Source: an uncultured Acetobacteraceae bacterium
GTDB taxonomy: Bacteria; Pseudomonadota; Alphaproteobacteria; Acetobacterales; Acetobacteraceae
Length of the DNA stretch: 50,544 nucleotides
Reading direction: 5' to 3'
Assembly: GCA_903924985.1 (NCBI GenBank)
Contig: CAIYDT010000136.1
Coordinates: 1-50,544, forward strand
Part shown: positions 8,876-16,917 of the stretch, in pieces
Numbering within the stretch: position 1 is the first letter of the stretch
How the letters are laid out: each line of letters opens with the position of its first letter
Notes under the pieces: generated by a model
The model's database searches: none
The model's input: only the letters and a program-made list of their open reading frames with translations
What the model was told of the DNA's origin: nothing
Made by a program: the position numbers and the translations under genes

Positions 8876-9772
8876 ATGTCGAATTCCATGACCCTCCCTC
8901 ATAATACAATCGTGGAACAAGCGGCACCGAAACAACGGGGCTACTGGGGCTCAGTCGGTTACCGGCTGCGCTACGATCCGGTGACGATGTTTTTTGGTTG
9001 CGTCGTTCTGACGATTGTTCTGGCGGCGGTGTTCGCGCCGCTGCTGGCGCCCTTCGACCCCTACAAGGAGGCCATCATCGGCCGTCTCAAGCCGATGGGC
9101 TGGAAAGGGCACCTGCTCGGTACCGACGAACTAGGCCGCGATTTGCTGTCCCGACTGATTTACGGCGGGCGGGTGTCGCTGCTGATGGGGGTGGTGCCGG
9201 TTGCCATCGCAACGGTGGTCGGCGGCACGCTGGGCGTCATCGGCGGCTTCGGCGGCCGTCGGGTGAACACCGCGATCATGCGTACGATGGATGTGTTCTA
9301 TGCCTTCCCCTCGGTGCTGCTGGCCGTCGCCATTTCCGGCGCGATGGGCGGCGGTGCGACGAACGGCATGATCGCTTTGTCGATGGTGTTCACCCCCGCG
9401 ATGTGCCGCGTGGCCGAAACCGCTACGGCGCAGGTAAAAAACCTGGACTTCGTGGAGGCCGCGCGCGCCACCGGTGCCGGCACCTTCACCATCATGCGTT
9501 TCCACATCCTGGGGAACGTTCTGGGTCCGATGTTCATCTACGCATCGTCGTTGGTGAGCGTGGGCATTCTGCTGGCGTCCGGCCTGTCGTTCCTGGGGCT
9601 GGGCGTGAAACCGCCGACCGCCGACTGGGGCCTGATGCTCAGCACGTTGCGGCAGTCGATCTACGTCAACCCAATTATCTGCGCCCTGCCAGGGGCGGCG
9701 ATCCTGATCACCTCGATTAGTTTCAACCTCGTCAGTGACGGAATCCGCTCGGCCATGGATGTGAGGATGTGA
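8876..9772 (+). CDS. ABC transporter permease, DppC/OppC type
   Basis: The 298-residue partner permease has a long cytoplasmic N-terminus, then the conserved HLLGTDELGRDLLSRLIYGG block characteristic of OppC/DppC. The EAA loop lies around ARATGAGTFTIMRFHILGN, followed by the closing helices (SFLGLGVKPPTADWG). With DppB it forms the membrane channel of the importer. The stop TGA at 9770-9772 overlaps the start region of the first ATPase gene. Confidence 0.94.
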   Translation: MSNSMTLPHNTIVEQAAPKQRGYWGSVGYRLRYDPVTMFFGCVVLTIVLAAVFAPLLAPFDPYKEAIIGRLKPMGWKGHLLGTDELGRDLLSRLIYGGRVSLLMGVVPVAIATVVGGTLGVIGGFGGRRVNTAIMRTMDVFYAFPSVLLAVAISGAMGGGATNGMIALSMVFTPAMCRVAETATAQVKNLDFVEAARATGAGTFTIMRFHILGNVLGPMFIYASSLVSVGILLASGLSFLGLGVKPPTADWGLMLSTLRQSIYVNPIICALPGAAILITSISFNLVSDGIRSAMDVRM

Positions 9773-10809
9773 TGATGATGGACGAAGAAACCCTTGACCG
9801 GGGCGGCCCGGCACAGCCATTGCTGATTGCCCGCAACCTGAGCAAGCACTTCAAGGTTAAAGGCGGTGCACCCGGTGCCATGGTGCGGGCTGTCGATGGC
9901 GTATCGTTCACGATCCATAAGGGCGAAACCTTGGGCATCGTCGGCGAAAGCGGCTGCGGCAAGTCAACCCTGGCCCGTTTGTTGCTGCATTTGATCGAAC
10001 CGGATAGCGGCGAACTGGTGTTCGACGGCGACCCCGTCGGCGAAATGCGCGGCATCAGCGTCAACGCCCTGCGCCGCCAGGTGCAGATGGTGTTTCAGGA
10101 CAGCGCGTCGTCGCTGAACCCGCGCATGCCGGTGCGGGACTCTATCGCCTTCGGCCCGCATGTGCACGGCAAGACCAAGGCCGAGGCCGGGCGCATCGCC
10201 CGCGACGTGCTGGTGAAAGTGGGGCTGAAACCCGATCTGTTCGGACCGCGCTACCCGCACGAATTATCCGGTGGCCAAAAGCAGCGGGTGAATATCGCCC
10301 GAGCACTGGCGATCGAACCGCGCATGGTCATTTTGGATGAGGCGGTATCCGCGCTCGATAAATCCGTAGAGGCGCAGGTGCTGAACCTGCTGCGGGCACT
10401 GAAAACGAACTTTAACCTGACATACTTATTCATTAGCCACGACTTGAGTGTCGTCCGCTACATCAGCGACCGCGTGCTGGTGATGTACCTTGGTGCGGTG
10501 GTCGAACTCGGCCCGGTGCACGAAATATTTTCCCGCCCGAAGCATCCCTACACCGTGGCGCTACTGGCATCCCGACCGTCGATGGACCCGGCGAACCGGA
10601 TCGAGGAACCGCCGCTGAACGGCGATCCACCCAGCCCGATCGATCCGCCCTCGGGGTGCCGGTTCCGCACCCGCTGCCAATTCGCGGAATCCGTGTGCGC
10701 CGCTGTTCAACCGATGCTGGGCGAATGGCACGACCGCGACTCCCATATCGCCGCCTGCCACATGCGGGACCCCTCGTCCGGCCACTCGCTCGCAACGGGA
10801 TTGCACTGA
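9772..10809 (+). CDS. ABC transporter ATP-binding protein, DppF/OppF type
   Basis: About 345 residues. Walker A is GESGCGKST (about 58-66), the Q-loop sits in MVFQDSASSLNP, the ABC signature is LSGGQKQR, and Walker B is MVILDEAVSALD. The oligopeptide-type C-terminal extension contains GCRFRTRC. The start is ambiguous among four in-frame codons: GTG 9769 and ATG 9772, 9775 and 9778. I choose ATG 9772, coupled to the TGA of the permease and preceded by GAGG at 9763-9766. It pairs with the next gene as the ATPase heterodimer. Walker B has DEA where DEP is usual, a common variant. Confidence 0.93.
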   Translation: MMMDEETLDRGGPAQPLLIARNLSKHFKVKGGAPGAMVRAVDGVSFTIHKGETLGIVGESGCGKSTLARLLLHLIEPDSGELVFDGDPVGEMRGISVNALRRQVQMVFQDSASSLNPRMPVRDSIAFGPHVHGKTKAEAGRIARDVLVKVGLKPDLFGPRYPHELSGGQKQRVNIARALAIEPRMVILDEAVSALDKSVEAQVLNLLRALKTNFNLTYLFISHDLSVVRYISDRVLVMYLGAVVELGPVHEIFSRPKHPYTVALLASRPSMDPANRIEEPPLNGDPPSPIDPPSGCRFRTRCQFAESVCAAVQPMLGEWHDRDSHIAACHMRDPSSGHSLATGLH

Positions 10810-10810
10810 T

Positions 10811-11797
10811 ATGAGCTCTGTACTGGTCGAGGTCGAAGACCTCAACGTCCGTTTCATCACCCGTGAGTCGACAGCGTACGCGGTGAATGGCGTAACATTC
10901 AGCGTCCATCCCGGGGAGGTTCTGTGCATCCTCGGTGAATCCGGTTCCGGCAAGAGCGTCACCCTGCGCGCCCTGATGCGCCTTCTGCCATCCAACAAGG
11001 CTCGTATTTCCGGCAACATCCGGGTCGATGGTCAGGACGTTCTGGCACTGGATTCCGCCGGTCTGAGCCGCCTGCGCGGCGGGTCCGTTTCGATGATTTT
11101 TCAGGAGCCGATGACTGCGCTCGATCCCGTCTACACGATTGGGGACCAGATTGTCGAAACGATCCGGCGCCACAAGGGCGGCACGAAAGCGGCGGCGCGC
11201 GCCCGAGCGCTGGAATTGCTTGAATTGGTGAAGATTCCGTCCGCGGTGACGCGGTTGAACAATTACCCGCATGAGCTATCCGGCGGTCTGCGGCAGCGGG
11301 CAATGATCGCGATGGCGCTGTCCTGCGGTCCCCGCCTGTTGTTGGCCGACGAGCCGACAACCGCGCTGGACGCCACCGTGCAAATCCAGGTGCTGATCCT
11401 TCTCCGGAAATTGCAGCGGGAAATGGGCATGGCAACGATCTTCGTGACCCACGATCTGGGTGTGGCCAGCGAAATTGCCGACCGTATCGCCGTAATGTAC
11501 GCCGGGCGGGTGGTGGAGGAAGGGCCGGTTGCCGACGTCCTCGCCAATCCGTTGCACCCATACACAAAGGGTCTGATGGCCTCCACCGTGCACGGCCAGG
11601 ATCGGGATCACGACATCGACGCGATCCCTGGCAGCCCACCGGATTTGCGCCAATTGCCCCTGGGTTGCGCCTTCGCGCCGCGTTGCTCGCAAGCCTCAGG
11701 CGAATGCCTTACCGCACCCCCCGAACCCCGTTACCCCTCGGCGGGGCGGATGGCCCGCTGCGTCCGCGCCGGCGGGAAGGTGCATGCCTATGCGTAA
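10811..11797 (+). CDS. ABC transporter ATP-binding protein, DppD/OppD type
   Basis: The 328-residue ATPase has Walker A GESGSGKSV (42-50), Q-loop MIFQEPMTALDPV, signature LSGGLRQR, Walker B LLLADEPTTALD, the H-loop in VTHDLGV, and the OppD/DppD C-terminal Cys-containing block (GCAFAPRCSQAS). It begins 1 bp after the previous stop and closes the importer operon. Immediately downstream lies an inverted IS4-like transposase wreck, and then a second binding protein for which this importer is the nearest candidate partner. Confidence 0.94.
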   Translation: MSSVLVEVEDLNVRFITRESTAYAVNGVTFSVHPGEVLCILGESGSGKSVTLRALMRLLPSNKARISGNIRVDGQDVLALDSAGLSRLRGGSVSMIFQEPMTALDPVYTIGDQIVETIRRHKGGTKAAARARALELLELVKIPSAVTRLNNYPHELSGGLRQRAMIAMALSCGPRLLLADEPTTALDATVQIQVLILLRKLQREMGMATIFVTHDLGVASEIADRIAVMYAGRVVEEGPVADVLANPLHPYTKGLMASTVHGQDRDHDIDAIPGSPPDLRQLPLGCAFAPRCSQASGECLTAPPEPRYPSAGRMARCVRAGGKVHAYA

Positions 11798-11805
11798 CGC
11801 GGAGT

Positions 11806-12093
11806 TTCCTCCCTCCGTCGTCGCCCGCGTGGTCGCCCGGCGCGGCTTGGTGAATTTCTTGATCTGGGGCAGCAACCGCATCAGGATCCAGCCCTCGTAG
11901 CCGTTGCGGCGATCTTTCAAGGTCTTGGTGTCGACGGTGAGCCATTTCACCTGGGTAGTGCGGTTATGCCCGGTCAGCAGCGAAAGACTGTACTTGTCAG
12001 CGACAGGACCCGTTTAGCGTGTATATCGCCATCGAACAGGGTTGCGAGAAAGCCGTGGGTTTGTTCAAACGTCAGCGTCTTCTGGGGTACCAT
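11806..12093 (-). pseudogene. IS4-like transposase remnant with internal deletion
   Basis: On the minus strand, ATG 12093 opens MVPQKTLTFEQTHGFLATLF and continues GDIHAKRVLSL, the start of a transposase type common in alphaproteobacterial IS4-like elements. The frame then shifts to one reading ADKYSLSLLTGHNRTTQ and then VKWLTVDTKTLKDRRNGYE, matching a block from the catalytic half of the same protein. Roughly a hundred residues in between, and the C-terminal part, are missing. The junction lies near 12000-12010. No intact terminal repeats are evident, though GTCCCGC 12100-12106 and GCGGGAC 12122-12128 form a 7-bp hairpin at the 5' side. The element is dead and sits between the ABC operon and the second binding protein. 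Confidence 0.7.
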
Positions 12094-12328
12094 GGCTCCG
12101 TCCCGCGAATCGAGGTGTTTGGCGGGACGCTTCTGGGTTCGCGGGCATCGGGGAGGGGGGCCAGAGCAATTTGAACGAACCGGAATCCAGATGACAGGGC
12201 CCTGATTTTTTGGAATGCCAAAGCCTGAATATGGAGTCTTTTAGTGCTCAGGACGAGCAGCGGAAAATGAGGCGATGGCTAAGGCTTCCAGGAGCCGACG
12301 CCGATCGTGGTTTCGCCCTGAGGAGAGT

Positions 12329-12370
12329 CATGCGATACTCCGGCCAAGCAAACGTCCGGAGTATCGCATG
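12329..12370 (+). promoter_or_regulatory. 15-bp perfect hairpin covering the start codon of the second binding-protein gene
   Basis: CATGCGATACTCCGG (12329-12343) is the exact reverse complement of CCGGAGTATCGCATG (12356-12370), with a 12-nt loop. The right arm ends with the preferred ATG (12368-12370) of the binding-protein gene. A good ribosome site, AGGAGAG (12321-12327), sits just before the left arm and is correctly spaced for an ATG at 12330 that is out of frame with the protein. ATGCG occurs at both ends (12330 and 12368), so the 38 bp between look like an insertion with a short direct repeat. Either a translational switch or damage is possible. Confidence 0.6.
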
Positions 12371-13948
12371 CGCCGTCGCCATTTCATGGCCGGTGCCGCC
12401 ACGGTGGCGGCCCGTCCCGCACTCGCCGCCCCAGCGGTCGGCGGTGCCACCAAGACCTTGGTGTTCGTGCCGACCACCAGCCCGCCCAGCTTCGATCCGG
12501 TCTGGAACCCCGCGCAGGCGACGCGGACCCTGGGGTTGATGCTGTATGAAACACTGTACACCCGCGACATCGCGCTAAACCCCCACCCGCATATGGTGGA
12601 AGGACATTTGGTCGAAGATGGCGGCAAGCGCTGGACCATGAAGCTGCGCCCCGATCAGTGGTTTCATGACAGCACGCCGGTGCTGGCGCGCGATTGCGTG
12701 GCATCACTGCGGCGTTGGATGGTGCGTGATCCCATCGGTGCCTACATTGAGACCAGACTGGATGCCCTGGAAGCCGCGGACGACCGCACCATCGTCTGGC
12801 GGCTGAAGCGGCCCTTCCCCTTCCTACCCAACGCCCTGTGCAAGACCCAGCCCACCTGCGCCATGATGCCGGAGCGGCTTGCCAAGGACCCTTACAAGCA
12901 AGTCGCGGAATGCGTCGGTAGCGGCCCGTTCCGCTGGGTGGCGGACGAGTTCGTCGTCGGCAGCAGGGCGATGATGGCAAAGTGGGACAAGTATGTGCCT
13001 CGGCCAGAGAAGGTCGAATACGGCTGGGGCGGCTATCACGTGAAGCTGGACCGGGTGGAATGGCGGGTGATCCCCGACGCCGCCACCGCGGCCAGCGCCC
13101 TGACAACAGGGGAGGTAGACTGGATCGAAATGCCGCTACCCGACCTGCTGCCGATGCTGCGCAAGGCCCCAGGCGTGACAGTGGGCCGCATCGACACCCA
13201 CGGCGTGTTCCCCGTGCTGCGGCCCAACTTCATCCAGGGCCCCACTGCCAATGTTGTGGTGCGGCGCGCCATGTTGGCCGCGATCGACCAGGTCGAGGAA
13301 ATGACCGCCGTCATGGGGGAGGAGCGCGACGGCTGGCGCGCCCCGGCCGGCTTCTTCCTGCCTGGATCGGAATGCGACAGCGACGCGGGGATGGACGCGA
13401 TCCGCCACCCGCCCAGCGCCGAGGCGATCAAGAAGATGCTGAAAGACGGCGGCTACAATGGTGAGCGTATCGTGTTCATGCACCCGACCGATCCATCGGC
13501 CTACGATGCTCTGTGTCAGGTCGCCGAGGGCGCCTTTCAGAAAGTGGGCCTCAACATCGAAATTCAGACGACGGACTGGGGCACCGTCACGCAGCGGCGC
13601 TCGAATTCAGGCCCGTTGGATAAGGGGGGCTGGTCGTTGTTTCCCTCCGGCTTCCCGTCTGTCGATTACGGCAACCCCGTACTGGCCGGCGGCATGCGTA
13701 CCAACGGTAAGGACGCCTGGGTGGGATGGCCGGACAACCCGAAAATCGAGGCATTGCGCGATGCCTGGATCGATAGCGACGACGCGGTGGAACGCAAGCG
13801 GATCGCGGAACAATTGCAACTCGCATGCTTCGATTACGTGCCGTACATCCCGCTTGGTCAATATCTGACGTCGGGCGCCTGGCGGAACAATATCACCGGC
13901 CAGCTGCGCGGTCCGGCTCCGGTGTTCTGGAATGTGGAGAAGGGGTAG
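12368..13948 (+). CDS. Second family-5 ABC substrate-binding protein, Tat-like signal
   Basis: From ATG 12368 the protein has 526 residues and opens MRRRHFMAGAATVAA, a twin-arginine-like signal with cleavage near ALAAP. The body is a family-5 binding protein: NPAQATRTLGLMLYETLY, GKRWTMKLRPDQWFHD, GSGPFRW and a C-terminal YVPYIPLGQYL. The longer frame from 12275 adds a non-conserved Arg-rich tail and is not favoured. Its start codon lies in a perfect hairpin. The hydrolase and monooxygenase genes follow closely, so its ligand is probably the substrate they process. It has no permeases of its own and may share the importer at 6337-11797. Confidence 0.88.
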   Translation: MRRRHFMAGAATVAARPALAAPAVGGATKTLVFVPTTSPPSFDPVWNPAQATRTLGLMLYETLYTRDIALNPHPHMVEGHLVEDGGKRWTMKLRPDQWFHDSTPVLARDCVASLRRWMVRDPIGAYIETRLDALEAADDRTIVWRLKRPFPFLPNALCKTQPTCAMMPERLAKDPYKQVAECVGSGPFRWVADEFVVGSRAMMAKWDKYVPRPEKVEYGWGGYHVKLDRVEWRVIPDAATAASALTTGEVDWIEMPLPDLLPMLRKAPGVTVGRIDTHGVFPVLRPNFIQGPTANVVVRRAMLAAIDQVEEMTAVMGEERDGWRAPAGFFLPGSECDSDAGMDAIRHPPSAEAIKKMLKDGGYNGERIVFMHPTDPSAYDALCQVAEGAFQKVGLNIEIQTTDWGTVTQRRSNSGPLDKGGWSLFPSGFPSVDYGNPVLAGGMRTNGKDAWVGWPDNPKIEALRDAWIDSDDAVERKRIAEQLQLACFDYVPYIPLGQYLTSGAWRNNITGQLRGPAPVFWNVEKG

Positions 13949-13983
13949 GCTAGTCTGGTGCGGACATTAAGGGGGAAACAGCC

Positions 13984-14862
13984 ATGCGACAGGTCAGAAT
14001 CGGCGACATCACCATCGACGCGGTCATCGAGCGGGAAGGGCCCTGGCGCTACCCCGCGCAGTTCTTCCCTAAGTTCTCGCAGGAGATATGGGACAAGCAT
14101 TTGCCGTCCATGGAGCCGGAGGTGTTCGACCAAGCCCTCGGCATGATCGTGGTGACCTACCAGACCTTCGTGGTGCGCACGCCCAAGCACACCATCCTCG
14201 TGGACACTTGCACCGGTGAAGACAAAGGCCACCCGGCGCCGTTCGACTTCCCGGGGAAGGAGCGCTGGCGGAAAGAACTGTTCGCCCTCGGCGTCAGCCA
14301 CGAATCCATCGACTACGTCTTCTGCACCCACCTGCATATCGACCACACCGGCTGGAACACGACCTTGCGCGACGGCCGCTGGGTGCCGACCTTCCCGAAC
14401 GCGAAGTATATTTTTCACAAGAAGGAATACGCGATTTGGGAGGAGGAACATAAGAAGGGTAACAACCCGCCCGGCACGGTGTTCCGCGATAATTGTTTAC
14501 CCATTGTCGAAGCCGGTCAGGCGTTGCTGGTCGACGACGACTATGCGCTGGACGACACCGTTACGCTAACACCGACCCCCGGGCACTCGCCGCACCACTG
14601 CTGCGTCAACATTTTCTCGCGCGGGCAGCGGGCGGTGGTGACGGGTGACATGATGCACCACAACATCCAGTGCCGGGAGCCGGACTGGTGCCCGGGCGTG
14701 GATTGGAACCCGACACAGGCGGCGGTTTCCCGCCGGTCGTTCCTGTCGTCGGTGGCGGATACGCCGACGCTGATCATGCCCATCCATTTCCCGTCCCCCA
14801 CCGTAGGGTTGGTGACGTCGGACGGGCCGGACCGGTTCATGTATCGTTTCAAACGAGATTGA
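13984..14862 (+). CDS. Metallo-beta-lactamase-fold hydrolase
   Basis: The 292-residue MBL-fold protein has a complete dinuclear metal site: HLHIDH (116-121), His201 in TPGHSPHH, Asp222 in VTGDMMH and His268 in MPIHFP. No signal peptide is seen, so it acts in the cytoplasm. The family hydrolyses lactones, esters, thioesters and organophosphates, and lactonase-like enzymes share this outline, but no residue here fixes the substrate. It begins 35 bp after the binding-protein gene and ends 4 bp before an alpha/beta hydrolase, which implies one transcript. Confidence 0.9.
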   Translation: MRQVRIGDITIDAVIEREGPWRYPAQFFPKFSQEIWDKHLPSMEPEVFDQALGMIVVTYQTFVVRTPKHTILVDTCTGEDKGHPAPFDFPGKERWRKELFALGVSHESIDYVFCTHLHIDHTGWNTTLRDGRWVPTFPNAKYIFHKKEYAIWEEEHKKGNNPPGTVFRDNCLPIVEAGQALLVDDDYALDDTVTLTPTPGHSPHHCCVNIFSRGQRAVVTGDMMHHNIQCREPDWCPGVDWNPTQAAVSRRSFLSSVADTPTLIMPIHFPSPTVGLVTSDGPDRFMYRFKRD

Positions 14863-14866
14863 GGCC

Positions 14867-15706
14867 ATGCCATTCGTAACGGCCAGGGATGGCGTGCGTC
14901 TGCATTATGCGATGCATGACTACACCGATCCGTGGAAGCAGGCACCGATCCTGATTCTGCAGCACGGGTATTCCCGCTCCTCCAAATTCTGGTGGAGCAT
15001 GATCCCCTATCTCAGCCGCTTCTTCCGGGTGGTGACGCCCGATCTGCGCGGTTTGGGCGAATCGTCGCGGGATTTCGACCTGGCGTCGGGAATCACGGTC
15101 GATAACTACGTCTCCGACCTGATCTGCATCGCCGATAGCCTGGGTGCCGAGACGTTCCACTATTGTGGCGAATCCCTCGGCGGCATCATCGGCATGGTGC
15201 TGGCCGCTCGGCATTCGGGTCGTGTGCGCACGCTGTCGCTGCTGGCGGCGCCGCTGTCGATCAGCTCTTGGACGCAGCAGACATTCGCGCTGAATTACCC
15301 GACCTGGCAGGATGCGCTGCGGGAAATGGGATCGCGCGGTTGGACGTCGGCGGTCAACACCGCCACGCGCTTTCCGCCGGGTACCGACCCAAGGATGATG
15401 GAATGGTATGCCGATGAAAGCGGCAAATCGGATGTGAACGTTCTGATTGCGATGTCGCGGCTGGCGTCGAAAGCCGATGCGACGCCGGTCCTGACGTCTA
15501 TCAAGATGCCGGTGCTCGGGTTGTATCCGGATGGCGGCAAAATCACGTCAGAGCAGGAGGCGGTGCTGCGGGAGAAAATCGCGAATATCCGCATCGTGCA
15601 CATACCGACCACCTATCACATGGTCTGGGTACTGGCTCCGTCGCAATGCGCCGATCACATTCTTCATTTCATGGCCGTTCACGACGGTACGGTTTGCAGG
15701 GAATAA
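14867..15706 (+). CDS. Alpha/beta-hydrolase
   Basis: A 279-residue alpha/beta-hydrolase. The oxyanion motif is HGYS (33-36), the nucleophile elbow is GESLGG with Ser103, a likely acid is Asp222 (LYPDGG), and the catalytic His is His251 (TTYHMVW). RGLGESSRD after strand 4 is typical of esterase/C-C hydrolase members. It lies 4 bp after the MBL hydrolase and 5 bp before a luciferase-like monooxygenase. The set could open a lactone or ester formed by oxygenation, which is inference from order only. Confidence 0.9.
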   Translation: MPFVTARDGVRLHYAMHDYTDPWKQAPILILQHGYSRSSKFWWSMIPYLSRFFRVVTPDLRGLGESSRDFDLASGITVDNYVSDLICIADSLGAETFHYCGESLGGIIGMVLAARHSGRVRTLSLLAAPLSISSWTQQTFALNYPTWQDALREMGSRGWTSAVNTATRFPPGTDPRMMEWYADESGKSDVNVLIAMSRLASKADATPVLTSIKMPVLGLYPDGGKITSEQEAVLREKIANIRIVHIPTTYHMVWVLAPSQCADHILHFMAVHDGTVCRE

Positions 15707-15711
15707 CGCCT

Positions 15712-16806
15712 ATGGACGTCGGTATGATGATGGTTTTCGCCAGCTACGGCTGGGAAAATTGCAGCGATGACAGGGTCTGGGACGAAGAAATCAAGCTCGC
15801 CCGCATCGCCGCCGACTCGGGGTTCGATGCGCTTTGGTCGGCGGAGCATCACTTCTTCGATTACTCCTTCTGCCCCGATAATCTGCAGCTGATGACCTAC
15901 CTCGCGGCGGCCTGCCCGAACGTGGGATTGGGCACGGCGGCGGTTATTTTACCGTGGCACGATCCATTGCGGGTGGCGGAGCAGGCGGCGGTGCTGGACC
16001 TGCTTAGCGGCGGGCGTTTGCGCCTCGGCATGGGGCGCGGCCTCGCTCGGCGTGAGTTCGACGCGTTCCGCGGCAGCATGGACGAAACGCGGGAGCGGTT
16101 CGACGAAGCCGCCCCCATGATCGTGGAGGCGCTGCGTACCGGTTTCATGGAGGGCAACGGCAAGCACTACAAGCAGCCGCGTATCGAAATTCGCCCTCGC
16201 CCGAAATACAGCTTCGATGGACGGATCTACGCGGTGGCCTCGTCGGAGGATTCGGTCGATTCCGCCTCTCGTCTCGGCGGGCACATGGTCATGTTCTCCG
16301 ACCGTCCTTGGCACATGCGGTTGCCGGCGATCCAGCGTAATCGCGATCTGCACATGAGATATCACGGCTGCCCGGCGCCGCACATGATGATCACGGATTT
16401 CTGCATCTGCGGGCCGGACCTGGCGGAAGCCGAGGTCAACGCAAAGCAGTACATGGGAAAATTCGTGGAGAGCAATTTCCACCACTACGAATTCCTGGGG
16501 CAGCATTTCCAGACCGTGAAAGGCTACGACGCCTATGCCCAGAAAGCCGAAATCGCTCGCAAGGGTGGGCATGAAGGCGCAGTGGCGGGCTTCATGGAGG
16601 CGGCGATGTGGGGCACGCCGGATCGCATCCTGCGCGAGTTGGAATCCCGCCGAGCAGTGATAGGGGAATTCGAGTTGAATGCGGCGTTCCGGTTCGGGGG
16701 AGTGCCGTACGATGTCGCGGAGCGTGGGTTGAAACTGTTCGCGAAAGAGGTGCTGCCGGTGCTGAAGAGCTGGAAGGCGGAGGCTGTCACTCAGGCGGCG
16801 GAATGA
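15712..16806 (+). CDS. Luciferase-like (LLM) flavin-dependent monooxygenase
   Basis: The 364-residue protein begins MDVGMMMVFASYGWENCSD. LLM hallmarks: LARIAADSGFDALWSAEHHF, LGTAAVILPWHDPLRVAEQA, LDLLSGGRLRLGMGRGL and a C-terminal LKLFAKEVLPVLKSW. ATG 15712 is preferred over an upstream in-frame ATG at 15646 because CAGGGA (15697-15702) fits it and the extra 22 residues are not conserved. LLM enzymes use reduced FMN and O2 to attack aldehydes, ketones, sulfonates or terpenes. A flavin reductase would be needed; none is in the window. Confidence 0.9.
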   Translation: MDVGMMMVFASYGWENCSDDRVWDEEIKLARIAADSGFDALWSAEHHFFDYSFCPDNLQLMTYLAAACPNVGLGTAAVILPWHDPLRVAEQAAVLDLLSGGRLRLGMGRGLARREFDAFRGSMDETRERFDEAAPMIVEALRTGFMEGNGKHYKQPRIEIRPRPKYSFDGRIYAVASSEDSVDSASRLGGHMVMFSDRPWHMRLPAIQRNRDLHMRYHGCPAPHMMITDFCICGPDLAEAEVNAKQYMGKFVESNFHHYEFLGQHFQTVKGYDAYAQKAEIARKGGHEGAVAGFMEAAMWGTPDRILRELESRRAVIGEFELNAAFRFGGVPYDVAERGLKLFAKEVLPVLKSWKAEAVTQAAE

Positions 16807-16917
16807 CGGGACGGAGATTGCAACCGACCCAGTCGAGGCGCTGCTGACCCTCGGCAAGGCGCTCCCGACCGAGGCTTCGAAATGGCTCGATTACCATGGT
16901 GCCCACGGTCTGGCAGG

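Noticed and set aside
13984..14862. Naming the MBL-fold protein an AHL lactonase (quorum quenching)
   Set aside because: The metal site is shared by many hydrolases; nothing in the sequence or neighbourhood points to homoserine lactones.
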